Assembly: GCA_015143295.1 (NCBI GenBank)
Contig: JABCRI010000149.1
Span: 1-64,000 of the forward strand
Direction: 5' to 3'
Length of the DNA: 64,000 bases
Source: Tetracentron sinense
Taxonomy: Eukaryota > Streptophyta > Magnoliopsida > Trochodendrales > Trochodendraceae
Every line of letters starts with the position of its first letter. The stretch's first letter is position 1. Positions 35,162 to 47,850 of this stretch are shown here, piece after piece. A program made the position numbers and the translations under genes. Under the pieces are notes generated by a model that was not told the origin of the DNA, made no database searches, and saw only the letters and a list, made by a program, of their open reading frames with translations.

Positions 35162-35745
35162 ATCGGTACTCGCAAATTTGCTCCCTAATCCTAACTGTTT
35201 ATGGCTAACAACCAAGGGTCAGGTTTTGACTTGGCTTATTTTGTCTATTCTAATATCACATCTGCTCTAATCTTAACCCTTTAATAATTGAATGAAAGGG
35301 TTAGAATTTGAGAGTAAACTTTGGGGTACTTGTTAAGTGTTGTAAGGATTTTGTTAGCCGCACTCTCTCCCTATTGCACTCTCTCCTTTTTGAAAAAAGA
35401 TTACAAGAATATTGTGGTGGGCCCACAATTTCATGGAAACAAAATTCTTGTATTCTATCCTGAAGAGGGGAGAGTGCAAGTGGGAGAGTGGGACTAGCAC
35501 TCCCATGTTTTAAAGAGAGAGAGAGAGGAAGAAAGACAAGAGAGTGCTAAGAAAGTTAGTGCGGTTTGCGTTCTCCTTTGTTTTACCCTTCTCGGGATTT
35601 TTCCAATAAAATAATACTAAGGGAAATTGACAAAAAATGCCCCCAAATTTCTAGCAAAGCAATAATGCACCAATGTGAAGTGCTATTTTAGTAACTAAAA
35701 TCAATAAGAAGGTATTTGCAAATTTAAAGAGGTTTTTAAATTTAC
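35162..35745. other. Right flank of the Copia insertion, matches the G block
   Basis: No gene. It aligns with 56440-56900 (for example AAAATAATA followed by a GCCCCCAAAT stretch), showing that the sequence right of the Copia in F and upstream of G was once continuous with the peroxidase block. Confidence 0.65.
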
Positions 35746-36204
35746 TTACAAAGAGAGCCATGTCTTCTTCACATTGTTGTCATCCCCATCCAAAGATTCT
35801 TTGATAGATTTCAAGGCTACTGATATGTTCTTCTTGGATGGCCTGAGATTAAGTTCGTAGGTTTGGAGGAATCCAACCAATTCCTCAATCTTGAGAGCAT
35901 CAATGGTTTTGCTCTCTTCAATGACAGTGATTTTTGATTGAAATCTTTCAGATAGAGATCTCAGGACTTTCCTCACTTTTTTTGACTTAGAGATTTTCTC
36001 ACCTAAGTTGAAGCTGGAGTTGACAATATCGCTAAGTTTAGCGTATAATTCATCAAATGTATCATTGTCCTCCATCTTCAAATTATCAAACTTTGTGGTG
36101 AGCATTTGAAGTTTTGAAATTTTGACAGTAGTGGTCCCTTCATGAGTAATCTCAAGAATTGAAGATTGCATTGAGACCTTTAGTATTCCATCCACAAGTC
36201 TCAA
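35746..36204 (-). pseudogene. Copia-type gag fragment (UBN2-like)
   Basis: 152 codons with TKFDNLKMEDNDTFDELYAK and KVLRSLSERFQSKITVIEES, typical of the gag-polypeptide domain of Copia elements (PF14223 as recalled). Further right on the same strand, TAGTATCATAGCGGG near 36465 resembles a primer-binding site and the sequence up to about 37700 looks like its LTR (CCTATTCACCTCCTCTAGG near 36527 on the minus strand). Only the first part of gag is preserved. Confidence 0.65.
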
Positions 36205-37450
36205 TCTCGTCTCTTGTCCATTCGTTGGAGTACTTAACGATAGTCAATTATCTAACATTTTTCATTGGGGATATCAGAATTCTATAGAGACCTAAACTTG
36301 CATGTCTATTGATCTAAGAAACGTTCTCATTCAAGCTTTCCAGTAGGTATAGTTATTCTCATCAAATAATGGGAAACGAAAGATGGATCCACCATCTCTA
36401 AGATAACTCATAGTTCAAGGATCACACAAGATCACACTTAAGATTTAGCTTTAGTGGTGAACCCGCTATGATACTAAGTGAAAATACCCTTGATATATAT
36501 ATGATTCCTTGACCTAGAGGAGGTGAATAGGTCTACGTCAGGATTTCTATCAATTTTTAAAATAATTAAATTATAGGAGACAATCCCACCATAGAACACA
36601 AGAGAATTTTTATGTGGAAACCCTTCAGAAAAAAAAAAGACCTATCTAGTACAAAATTCACAATGAAAAAAGTAAGCAAGTACAAGACTCAAATCTTACC
36701 CAACCAGACACGACACAATGTTTCTCAGTATGAAATTTCTAGCTTGTACTCCACGAACCCGTAGGTCCGATCTCCGCTACAACATCTCTGGTTCTTCATT
36801 GGCCAACTCATTCTAAAGGAATATCAACCATGATCTTCGAAGATCAATCTCCATCACCGACGGCTTTGGCTCACGTCGACCAATACTCACAACTGAGTAC
36901 AAAGGAGTTTTGAAGGTTTAATCATCCTCTAGAGGGATCTCATAACCAATAGAGATCAATCGGTGCAAGTATAAGGAATGACAGATGAAACTTGGGACTC
37001 TAGAGCATGAGTGAGAGGAGAATAATAGAGGATCAAACAAAAGGATTTGGGAAGCCCTTAAGCACTCAGAGCAATCTCAACTCTCAATCTCTAAAATCCT
37101 AATTCATCCAAAGAAGATTTAATATTTAAAGGGGAGAAAAAAATAGAGTTTGGGTGGTGTTACAGCACTGTTTATGCACCCACCGTTAGAAAGATCTTAG
37201 GTTTGTTCGATTGAACTCTAGGTCACTCAAATGATTCTTAAATCGTTCAAATGGTTTTGGCTATGAAAATTGGTTCAGTATTGCTTTCCCGCCATTGTTA
37301 GAACAATGGTCGATACGTTCGAACGATTTTGCATTTGGGAGACATGATTGAATTGAAACTGGCATCGTTTGAACAATTTCAGTGAAAATCTTGTTTTCAC
37401 TAATGAACTTCAACACATATCTAGTCACCTAGGGTATATGAGACCTTACC

Positions 37451-37592
37451 AATCACATATAAACCTGGAGATCTCGAGATCGAATCTGGGCTCCCCTCAA
37501 TAACGGATGTATGGATTGGGGGTTTACATATACATCATGTGGGACTAGTTTGAGTCTGGTCCCAGGATACCCACGTTTACAAAACAAAAAAA
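37451..37592 (+). mobile_element. SINE with 18-bp target-site duplication
   Basis: Flanked by GGTATATGAGACCTTACC and GGTATATGAAACCTTATC (37433-37450 and 37593-37610; two differences). It contains GGAGATCTCGAGATCGAATC, matching the head of the SINE at 10109, and ends in an A-rich tail. Same family, opposite orientation. Confidence 0.72.
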
Positions 37593-37979
37593 GGTATATG
37601 AAACCTTATCTAAGTCAATTTCACCTATGGTATAAGGTATCTAGGTCACTTACCATCCTAAATTAGGTGTGACTAAAGTTTTATAGAGGAATGTTCTTTA
37701 GTCGAACCTCTTAAGCTTCATGTAAAGTCCAATTTTGGACTGACTAATTCCTAAAGATAAATCATTGTAAAAGGTGTCTCAGTTGAAGAAAATTCAAGCA
37801 CTAAACGTCAAGTGAAGACGAAGCCAAAGTTGCTGATCATACACCTCAAATGTGCCTAGGAATGGTAAGTGACTAAGAAGACATCTACCCGGAGAAATTG
37901 ATTTAGAAAATGTTCGATATATCTTAGGAGGTTAGAAACAAGGCTAGGTAGTTAAATAACTATTTTTGGGGAAAAAAAC

Positions 37980-38527
37980 TGTGAGCATGGATTTTTCTAC
38001 CCACTTTCACACGATGTGTTTTGACTAAGAGTCGCCACCTATTCATTCTTAGGGATAGGTCCCGAGTGATTTGGATAAGGCAAATGGTCTAATCAGAGTT
38101 AGGGTAAGCGGTTCGATTAAGCCCCGGGGAAGGTGTTAGGCACCCCAGAACCCCCATTTTACAATGGTTACCTACTCCTTAAATTTAAGCCAATTTAAAC
38201 TCAAAATTAATTAAAATACCTAAGTATTTAAATAAATGCTAGTCCAAAAAAAAGAGAAAGCTAAATAAGCTAGGGTCGAACCCGAATAGGGTTGCCTACG
38301 TACTCATAAAGTGAGATCAGACCGAGCGTAGTTCTGGCACATGAGCCCGTGCCAAGGCTTGGGTGAAGGGACTTCGGCCCTTGAGATTTTAGCAATGGCT
38401 TGGCCTTAGGGCTAAAGCCTAAGCAAAAAAACAACACATGGGTTTTGGGCCAGGGTTGTGCCGAGTTAACCATGGTTAAATTAATTAACCATAGTTAAAA
38501 GAGGGGTGTAAAAATGGGGTGCTGACA
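37980..38527 (-). repeat. 3' LTR of the gag-only element
   Basis: In its own orientation it begins TGTCAGCACCCC and ends GCATGCTCACA-like (plus strand TGTGAGCATGG...GGGTGCTGACA). Confidence 0.9.
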
Positions 38528-38899
38528 GCTGCCCCTCTTTGTCGGAGAGTGCTAATTTGGCAATTGAACGACAAAGACTGGAATCATCCAATTTTTACGC
38601 CAAAACAGGGTGAGAGCAAACATGATGGATCCACTCCAACAGAGATGAGGTGAAGGTTGGCCACACGACTACCTTACCGGAGATAATAGCAAAGCAATGA
38701 TGGGTGCAAGATTAGCGTCACTGGAGTCCGCGACTGGCAGTTGGTCACACGATCGTGTCAGTATACCCCTTAATTAGTGAGCTAGTAGTGCAAGAAGAAC
38801 TTCACTGGAGGCCGCAACTGACACCCGGTCACATGACCGTGACAGTATACTCCTTGATTAGTGAAGGGGAAGCGAAATAGCAGACAACCGTCTGATTAT

Positions 38900-39725
38900 C
38901 CGACAATGTTAAAAAGGGTAAAGACAGTCACACGACTGCTTCACCTGAGGTGGGATGCAACGCTGTAGATAACCGCCCGATTGTCTGCCAGGGTAGCAAG
39001 ATAAGGAGGGTAAAGACAGTCGCCCGACTGCTTCACCTGGTAGCAAGCCAAGATAGTGTAGACAATCGCCCGATTATCTCACTGAAGGGAATGCGACACA
39101 GTGCAGACAACGGCCCCATTGCCTGATTGGGTAGCAAGATAAGGAGGGTAAAGACAGCCGCCCGACCGCTTCACCTGGTAGTAAGCAAAGATAGTGTAGA
39201 CAACCGCCCGATTGTCTCACTGAAGGTGGTGCAACGCAGTACAGACAACGGCCCCATTGTCTGACTGGGTAACAAGATAAAGAGGGTAAAGATAGCCGCT
39301 CGACTGCTTCACCTGGTAGCAAGCCAAGATAGTGTAGACAACCGCCCGATTGTCTCACTGAAGGGGAATGCACCGTGCAGACAACGGCCCCATTGTCTGA
39401 CTGGGTAACAAGATAAAGAGGGTAAAGACAGCCGCCCGACTGTTTCACCTGGTAGCAAGCCAAGATAGTGTAGACAACCGCCCGATTGTCTCACTGAAGG
39501 GGGTGCAACGCAATACAGGCAACGGCCCCATTGTCTGACTGGGTAGCAAGATAAAAAGGGTAAAGACAGTCGCCCGACTGTTTTACCTGGTAGCAAGCCA
39601 AGACAGTGTAGACAACCGCCCGATTGCCTCACTGAAGGGAGGTACAACGCAGTACAGACAACGGCACCATTGTCTGACTGAGTAGCAAGATAAAAAGGGT
39701 AAAGACAGCTGCCCGACTGCTTCAC
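38900..39725. repeat. 138-bp tandem repeat, about six copies
   Basis: The motif GTGTAGACAACCGCCCGATT recurs at 39056, 39194, 39332, 39468 and 39606, a spacing of 138 or 136. Each unit has two related halves with GACAACGGCCCCATTGTC-like and GACAGCCGCCCGACTG motifs. It lies between gag and the 3' LTR where pol would be in a complete Gypsy element. The long minus-strand frames through it come from the repeat and are not taken as genes. Confidence 0.9.
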
Positions 39726-41761
39726 CTAGAGAGATCAAAATAGATTGCTGATAAGAATGAGCAAGAATTCTAGAGAGTATGAAAGTGAGTTTGAAAATTC
39801 GGATGAATTGGATATGAAGGGGCGAGAGCCGTGACCCTGAGCCATTGCACGAATCTTTGCCTCTCTATACATATCTGGCTTACTGAACTGGATTGCCCTC
39901 GGCTCGGATGGTCCAATAGTTGGTACTTGCCCCCCGGGATGTACTGATTTTTTTTATAAAAAAAAAAAAAACACCTATGTCATCCATGATAGTCTACTGA
40001 CTTTGCTTTGCCCTGGTTTCACTGCTCTTGTTGCACCAACGGGAATGATCAATCAACTTTGAGCTGACTCTACTGGTGAATGAACTTTGACTGATTATGA
40101 ATGCGAATGACCTGATAAAAGACTGATGAATTGAATGATGCGATCAACTTAAAAAGGCTGATGGATTGACTGACAGGTGGTTTAACGGTAAACTGACGGT
40201 TGACCAGCAGACTGTTTATAATGAAATTGACCACTTGTATGTGTGTCTGAGATTGCCTGCAGTGGGAGACCTAGCTAGGTTCCTTTGCCTTTAGGTAACA
40301 TTGATGAAGCTGTGGTTGATCATCTTTGGAATAGATCTGCATCTGCTCCTGATTGATTGATACTCGAACTTGTATTAATTATGCTTCCCTATTTTGCTCC
40401 CGAGTTTCTCAGCTTCTCACCGTGACTAGGTTGCACATTTTGATTTTTATCCCTTCTTTGCCCCTGGGCCTTTTCAGGTTTTTACCAGGACTGGGTTCAC
40501 GTAGTTTTTGCGCACTAGTAGGATTGATGATTCCTTACTATGCCCGTGAAATTTGATTTATTCATTTTTTTGCCCTTGGACCCTTTCGGGTTTTCACCAG
40601 GACTGGGTACAAAAGTTTTGCATCTTCTCATCTGTTCTTAAACCTTTCTTTAATAATTCTCCAGTCTTCTCTCATCATCGTCTGTCGAATAATGAGGACA
40701 AATGCTTTTGAACGTTAATGCTCAATTCCTTTCAAAGATCAATGAGGGCTTAATGTTTAGGACGAAACGTGGTTTGGCTAGAAACGAGATATGGTTCAAA
40801 TTTACTGTTTCAGCAAGGGTAGGGTACCCTATGATACTTGTTCAGTGTCGGGGTGAAACCAGCTTCTGTATGCCTTGTCCTTTGGTGAAGCTTTGCTTCG
40901 CTGTTGACCAGGTACTTTTTTTCTCTTTTTTTTCTTTGTTTTTTTTCTTTTTTTTTTCTTTTTTTGTTTTGTTTTTTTGTTTTTTTGTGCATGATTGTCT
41001 TGTATTGTTGACATTTGCTGTGTTATGACCGAACCTAATTTCAGGCTGCCTACGTACCCAAATAGGGATCAGGTCATGACGTAGTTCGGCTAAAAGCCAT
41101 TCTGTTGTTGTTCTTTGCTGGTTGTTTCTCTTGCATTGTTCTTTTGACTTTCACGGGGTGCCCATGTGTGGGTTTTGAAAGAAAGGCTATTAGGCTCAAA
41201 GGTCTAACTAGCGGATATATATAGCATAGGTAAGCGAGGTATAGTGAGGTTTATCAAAAGATGGCCTCTTATCATTTCCTTAATTGGTCAAGAGCATGTA
41301 CGTTCATTGCATCGTCCTCATTTTAGTTGGTTGGGATTTGACGGCTTAAAGAGGTCTTCGTTGCCCCTGTATTACTCTTGTCTTGGTTCATTCAGTCTTG
41401 AGGGAATATCTATTGATTTGAACAATATGATTTTCATTGAATGATCAATTTCCGTTATCAAATTGTCCCTTATGGGCATTAGAAACTAGTTCAGTTCCCA
41501 AATTAGGCATCTCAGAGCTCAATAGAAGTTTGATTTTAAAAAAAACTATTTCATTGCATTGCACAAAAAGGGTGAACATACTCGATGTAAGACAAACATG
41601 ACTCAAAGGGCCACTGGCTACTCGACTGACTCGGACTAGACGACAGGACTGACACGGGCCGACAAGCCGACTGCAAGACATTGATAATGAAATGAAACAA
41701 AGACACGACAAACATAGAGTTTGCTCAAAATTCGTCTGTAGGGGCTTCCGGCTGATGCGCC

Positions 41762-43362
41762 TTAGTTCCCAGGAGTAGCATGATTAGGCAGAGGGACTTG
41801 GGTGATGTCGGTGTTCCCTGGTGCAAAGCAAATTGCTTCTGTCTCCAATAGGTCCTGGACAGCATGCCTTAGGTCATAGCACCGATATGTAGGATGCCCA
41901 GGCGACTGATGATATCCACAGTGCTGCTCCAGCCTGTATCCCTTTGGAAGGTTAACTGGTGGAGGTTGAGGCTCCTTCAATGTGATCAGCTTCTTGCCCA
42001 ACAGAAATGAGAGGAGTACTGACAGTGAGTACGGATCGGTGTGAACGCCCGATTTTTCCTCTGTTCAAATGTCATCTGGTGGGAGAGGAGTTTTCACTGG
42101 TTCTGCTGAGCATTCTGAGGCTGCCGAGCCTGCTGGGGCTGCCGAGGTTGTTGGGGCAAGTTAGAGACCCGTATGACTGCAACCATTTGTCCATCATTTT
42201 CTCTTCTTCTGTTATCCTTTCTCGGAGGTAAGGGAGCACGAGAAGAGGATGCACCTTTTGACACCTTGAACATGTCAAATGCCCCAACGTCATCCATCGT
42301 TGCCTCAATCCGGGCGCCACATTTGGCCATGGTGCTAAAGTCGGAGATTGGTTGTGCAGCCAAGAGAGACTTGAGTGGATGCTTGAGGGTACGGAGAAAG
42401 GTCGTCACTTGTTCCTCTTCCGATAAAGGGGTGCTCATTTTTCTAGCCATTTCTCTCCACCGAACAGAGTATTCAATGAAGGTCTCGTTATCCCTCTGGG
42501 ACATCCTTTCCAAATCTACCATCTGCGGGACTAGATCGACATTATAGGAGTACTTGGCCAAAAATGTCTCACAGAGACCCTCCCAAGTTCTGACTTTGTT
42601 CGGATCCACCTTAGTGAACCACTGCAAGGCTGTCCCTTTCAAGCTTTTCTGAAACAGTTGCACCAACAACTTGTCATCATGTTCCAACTGGAACAACTCT
42701 CCACGGTAGACTCTCAAATGCATCTCGGGACATCCCTTCCCATCATACTTTTCAAAATCAGGTATTTTAAAATCCCGGGGCAATTGAATCCCTGGGTGCA
42801 TGCACATGTCCCTGAAATCATTAGATTTGCGAGTTCCCTGAGTTGTTCTGACCAACTCTTCTAACTTCTCAATTCTTTCTCTGTAGGCATCCGGGATCTG
42901 AGCTGAACTGGAAGATATATGAGCGGACCCGGTATGGGGTTCACCACCAGCTCTGGCTTCCTCCTCCTCAAACTGGTCAATGATGGGATGTGTGATATGG
43001 GGAGTGGGTTGTGGTTGGACCGGTGGAGGCGGAATGTTGAAAGTGAAATCGGATCGTGGTTGAGTAGGTAGTGGAGGGATGTTGAGGGTATGTAGCGGTT
43101 GTGGTTGAACTGGTGGTGGGATAGCGATAGCAGGTGGTGGAGGGATGTGTGGAGGATTAGGTTGTGATGGGCTTGGCACATCGGCCAGTCGAGGATTGGA
43201 GGAGGAGTAAGCATGGGTCATGGCCTGCATGAAATCCTGTATGATGTTTTTCAACTCTTCAATGTTTTGGGCATTCTTGGCTATCCTGGTCTCAAGATCC
43301 GGGGCCTGTTGCTGTGATGTCGGGGTATCCGGATCAGTTTCATGGCCATCCAATTGTTCCAT
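41762..43362 (-). CDS. Gypsy-type gag of the gag-only element (with one stop and one frameshift)
   Basis: 42094-43362 starts MEQLDGHETDPDTPTSQQ, has a coiled-coil-like stretch (ETRIAKNAQNIEELKNII), a proline-rich linker, and the retrotransposon gag domain with MHLRVYRGELFQLEHDDKL, KGTALQWFTKV and TWEGLCETFLAKY. It ends in a Q-rich segment at TGA. The homologous continuation 41762-42001, with the knuckle-like CGYHQSPGHPTYRC, is in another frame, so the gag C-terminus is disconnected by a stop plus a frameshift. The capsid part is complete. The youth of the element despite this suggests packaging by proteins from another copy (inference). Confidence 0.82.
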
Positions 43363-43569
43363 ACTGCAGTCGATTGATCAGGTATCAACTGGTTTTGCTT
43401 TTCAGATACGTGCTTGACTCGGGGTCTGCTCCTGCGAAGATTGGGAGGTATGGCGTGAGAGTTGGGGTAGATGGGGATGAGAAAATTTGGAAAGCATGCA
43501 AATGACCTAGCGAAGTCTATTTGACACAGGGACAATGCCCCTGGTCTATAAGCTTAAAATGACATGCAA

Positions 43570-44525
43570 GAGAGAGTGTTTTTGATTTTTGATTTTTGAT
43601 TTTTGATTTTTGATTTTTGATTTTTGATTTTTGATTTTTTTTGATTTTTTTAACTGAATTCAGAATTTGGAATTTTGACTTTATTGAATTTGGAATTTAA
43701 TCAATTGAATATAGAACCTAAATTTGAATTTGAATTTGAACTTTAAATTTGAATTTGAATTTGAATTTGAATTTGAATTTGAATTTGAAATTGGATTCAA
43801 TTTGAATTTGATTTTTGAATTGAATTTGATTTTGAATTTATAATTTGAAATTGATTTCAGTTTGAATTTGAATTTTGAACTTGAATATGAATTTTGGAAT
43901 TTGATTTGAATTTGAATTTGAATTTTGAATTTTGAATTTTGAATTTGACATTGATTTCAGTTTGAATTTGAATTTTGAATTTGAATAGTTTAAATTTGAA
44001 TTTTGAATTGAATTTGATCTTCAGTTTATTTCGAATTTGAATTTTGAAATTTGAAATGAATTTGGGGATTTGAATTGAGTTTGAAATCTGATTTGAATTT
44101 GAATTGAATTTGAATTTCGAAATTTGAAATTTGGAATGACTTGAATTTTAAATTTGAATTTGGAGCTTGAATGAAATTTGAATTTTGAATTGAATTTGGA
44201 TTTGACACTCGAAATTTGAGTGAAATTTGAGTTGAATTTGAATTTGGATATAATTTGAATTGAATTTTAGATTGAGTTTGAATTGAATTTTAAATATGAA
44301 TTTGAACTTTGAACTTTAAATTTTGAAATTTGAAATTTGAACTTGAACTTGAATTTGAATTTGAATTTGAATTTGAATTTGAATTTGAATTTGAATTTGA
44401 ATTTGAATTTGAATTTGAAATTTAAAATTTGAAATGAATTTGAATTTGAATTTGAAATTTGAAATGAATTTGGAAACTCAGAATTTGAGTTGAATTTGAA
44501 TTTGAATCTTGAATTTGATTGGGTG
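43570..44525. repeat. Hexanucleotide-like GAATTT tract in the 5' leader of the gag-only element
   Basis: Imperfect repeats of TTTGAATTTGAA over about 950 bp, opening with nine TTTTTGA units and with a pure run at 44350-44420. It lies between the primer-binding site and the gag ATG, so it is transcribed as the leader on the minus strand (AAATTC repeats). Frames through it (FKFKFK) are not considered coding. Confidence 0.92.
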
Positions 44526-45283
44526 TGACAACGCACATGTGATCCGATAGGGCAGACAGACGGTATTCCGACATGCTTTAACCCGGGTTGTTGGGGACCG
44601 AGGAACCTATCAGGTCAAAGTTGAGGATTGGTCTGGTGAAGACCTTTCTACCTGGGATTTGAACCTCACATGCTATGTTATGAAGTAGGGTAGGATGTGT
44701 TTTATTACAAGCACAACAAGAGTCTCAATACATGCCCCTGGGTGGGTGCTTATTTGGACAGAGTGCCCTGATGAGCAACCATGATTGAAGGGACAGGTAT
44801 AGGTTATAAGCAGGTTAGGGTTTACAATATCCCTCCAGGTGGGCTGCTTATAGACTATACCATAACCTAGTCTATATGTATGCATGCAGAGGTAATGCAA
44901 GAGTGTTCCTAAAAAGATAGGGGTCACTTAACACCGTATATGCGACTCCCTAAAAAGGGACGATTGGTGTAAGCGGGAGCGTTCAGAACCGTTTCCTGAG
45001 GATAGTCACCCAACAGGCAAAGTTCCGCGGACCTCCAAGACTGTTAAGCCCCTGTCACTGAGGATAGTCATCCAGCAGTCGTGAGCGTAATAAGCCTGTC
45101 TAATGGGTATTGGGTTGATTACACTACTATGCTATGTATGCAAATGCACTGTACAAGAATCATCCAAGAGATATAAAAAATTAGCATTCAATTAAAGACT
45201 TAGGCATTTTAATTAATGTTGAGATTAATTTGGCTTAGATTTAGGTTTTGGCTTGAACTCGTCCCCAGCAGAGTCGCCAGAGC

Positions 45284-45832
45284 TGTGAGCATGGATTTTT
45301 CTACCCACTTTCACACGATGTGTTTTGACTAAGAGTCGCCACCTATTCATTCTTAGGGATAGGTCCCGAGTGATTTGGATAAGGCAAATGGTCTAATCAG
45401 AGTTAGGGTAAGCGGTTCGATTAAGCCCCGGGGAAGGTGTTAGGCACCCCAGGACCCCCATTTTACAATGGTTACCTACTCCCTAAATTTAAGCCAATTT
45501 AAACTCAAAATTAATTAAAATACCTAAGTATTTAAATAAATGCTAGTCCAAAAAAAAGAGAAAGCTAAATAAGCTAGGGTCGAACCTGAATAGGGTTGCC
45601 TACGTACTCATAAAGTGAGATCAGACCGAGCGTAGTTCTGGCACATGAGCCCGTGCCAAGGCTTGGGTGAAGGGACTTCGGCCCTTGAGATTTTAGCAAT
45701 GGCTTGGCCTTAGGGCTAAAGCCTAAGCAAAAAAACAACACATGGGTTTTGGGCCAGGGTTGTGCCGAGCTAACCATGGTTAAATTAATTAACCATAGTT
45801 AAAAAGAGGGGTGTAAAAATGGGGTGCTGACA
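45284..45832 (-). repeat. 5' LTR of the gag-only element
   Basis: Nearly identical to 37980-38527. Differences seen include AGGACCCCC for AGAACCCCC, ACTCCCTAAA for ACTCCTTAAA, GAACCTGAAT for GAACCCGAAT, GAGCTAACC for GAGTTAACC and one extra A near the end. Confidence 0.9.
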
Positions 45833-45837
45833 AAAAC

Positions 45838-46750
45838 CATCTTGGAGGTTTGAACCACATGTAGGGCGTTTGAACCATGCAAAAATATATGGGGAAAAAA
45901 TCCACAGAGTCGCCTTAAGGGTGTTCGAACCACGTAGGGGGTGTTCGAATGAACCCCTTCGGCATTTGAATGGTCTATACAGGAAAACTTGTTTTAGCAA
46001 TTTCCTTTTTCCCACTTTAGTTTGCCTATACAATGTTTTGTTCCCTATTACGAATTAGAGTTTTTGAGACTGAGTAGAGAGACTCCCAAAATTCTATTAG
46101 GGTTTCCCCATTGTGGATTATTTATCCATTTGATCTCTCTCTCATGTTGTAGACTAGAGTTACAAGGTTTTATTGAAATATCTCAAACTTGCATTGTTGA
46201 TTCTCATTGTTCATGCGATCACTCTAGATCATTGTTTTAACTGAATTAATTCCCTCAGACTCTTTTGTGAGTATAACTTTGGTTGGCACGTGCCAAAGCC
46301 TTTGAAAAAAGAGATCAGTCCTTGTAGCGGATCGTGGATAAATTAGTGTCGGAGAGCCATCATAGGCAATTATCGATCGAGAGATCAAGGTTGTTGAGTT
46401 CTGAGAGGAGCACAATCTGATGTGGTTTATTGAGTTGTTTGCCAGCGCGTAATTACTTTTTAGGGTGTTGAGGATTTGTTACCGAGTATCGTTGTATCAA
46501 GTTCGGTTGGATACAAGTCTGAGTCTTTTAGTATTTGTTGTTTTTGCTCTTAGTTAATTCTCTTTCATCTGTACTAGGTCCCGTGTTTTTTCACAAAAGA
46601 GTTTCCACGTAAAAATCTTGGTGTTGTGGTTTGTTTATTTGTTTGCCTTTTTTTTTTTTTTTTTCATAATTTAATTTTTAAAATTAAAATTGGTAGACAA
46701 AACTTAGAAAAACCTACTCACCCCCCTTCTAGGTCTTTGATTGCTACATA
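45838..46750 (+). mobile_element. LTR-like fragment split by the gag-only element
   Basis: Joins across the insertion with sequence left of 37979 (single AAAAC). The stretch ending CACCCCCCTTCTAGGTCTTTG near 46735 is of the kind found at Copia LTR ends. The boundary and internal domain are not visible. No gene. Confidence 0.4.
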
Positions 46751-47459
46751 AGGGCGGGTAATTTCACTTCATATTCACAATCTTGAACAACTTGATGGAT
46801 ATGACATGGACACCCAACTAGACACTCTTTCGACACCAAAATTTGCCAACACAAAATATATATGACTTTACAATAAGAACCAGCGCACCTTGATCCCTTG
46901 ATGTTGTGAATCTATTTACCTTATTCTTTGTCACTGATGCATGTTAGGAGCGAAGTTACTTTTCATCTCCCTCGACTCATTGACAACAATTTCCAAGTAT
47001 CTCAACCCTTCTTTTGGGTCACGTGAATGCTTTGAAATTTTACGACCTATGGTTGTATTTGACTTGTGTCGAGATTATGGTGACTTTTCACATTTCTCAT
47101 GTAAGATGAAAGATGGGCCTTCAGTCTTACTGGAGTTACAACACTTGGTTGAAAGAGAATGCAACATCTTTCTTAGACGTAATCGTCATTAAGATCCTGG
47201 AGGTGAGAGAGTATTCCATCTTTGATTACAATCCCTCGAAAGGGTCATCGATCAAAATGTTCATCATGTGATGCTTTTTGTGTTAGTAGGCCTCCTTGAA
47301 AGTGAGGTCACGGCAGACTGTAAGAAGGGTCAAAAGAGACGGGGTTAAGGATTTTCCTTGAGATTTTGAGATAGAAACCAACACATGTCGTGGAGGAGGA
47401 CATCGATCCTTTTGTTGAGGCTATTGCTAGTGAGCGACATGTGACCACGACCATGTAGA
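46751..47459. other. Non-coding interval
   Basis: No recognised gene. An 83-codon plus-strand frame at 46941-47192 has no familiar motif and no homologous copy in the window. Confidence 0.4.
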
Positions 47460-47850
47460 TTGAGCAAATGATTTCTTATGTCAAATGTTACTGCCACGGA
47501 ATTATGAATACAAAGTCACCCACTTGAAAAGAGTGAGGCCAAATTTTCTTGTTGAAAGCTCATGACAGGCGAGCTTGATAGCACTCAAGGTTTTGTTGTG
47601 TTTCTAATCTCTTCTTGTCCAAGGCTTCGATTTTGGTGAGGCATATATAACTTGGAATTTTCACCGTTGTGAGCCCTTCCTAAATTGCAACCCGTAATGG
47701 CGGAGTTTAGAATTCTAGAGGAAGTATTGCTTCACTTTCGTAAACTAGTTAATAAGGTGTAGCCTATCTAAGAGTGTAGTGTGAAGTTTGGTATATACCT
47801 AAATGACTCCGTTGATTTGTTTCGTATACATCAGTCTTTTTTTTAAAAAA
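47460..47850 (-). pseudogene. Gypsy integrase C-terminal remnant
   Basis: The minus-strand translation, across stops, reads like the end of Gypsy integrase: VYESEAILPLEF, then LTKIEALDKKRLETQQNLECYQ, AFNKKIWPHSFQVGDFVF. These match the usual YGxEAVLPLE and KVRPRxFQVGDLV blocks. Several stops; dead. Confidence 0.65.

Larger units (their letters stand above)
37980..45832 (-). mobile_element. Complete, young gag-only LTR retrotransposon (TR-GAG type)
   Basis: LTRs 37980-38527 and 45284-45832 (548 and 549 bp) differ by about four substitutions and one base of length by my count, so the insertion is young. AAAAC is on both sides (37975-37979 and 45833-45837). Coding strand is minus: the primer-binding site TGGCGACTCTGCTGGGGAC (45279-45261) follows the 5' LTR after four bases, and a polypurine tract (AAAGAGGGGCAGC) abuts the 3' LTR at 38528. 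Between them are a gag gene, a 950-bp GAATTT-type repeat and a 138-bp tandem repeat, but no protease, reverse transcriptase, RNase H or integrase. Such elements (TR-GAG, known from plants) depend on another element for enzymes. Confidence 0.9.

Noticed and set aside
39074-39725. Long minus-strand open frames with repeated RQSGGCLH text
   Set aside because: They are produced by the 138-bp tandem repeat, whose unit length is a multiple of three; no known domain.
44267-44536. Minus-strand frame of FKFKFK repeats
   Set aside because: Reads through the GAATTT tract and is low-complexity sequence in a non-coding leader.
46941-47192. 83-codon plus-strand frame
   Set aside because: No recognisable motif, no splice context and surrounded by retrotransposon debris.
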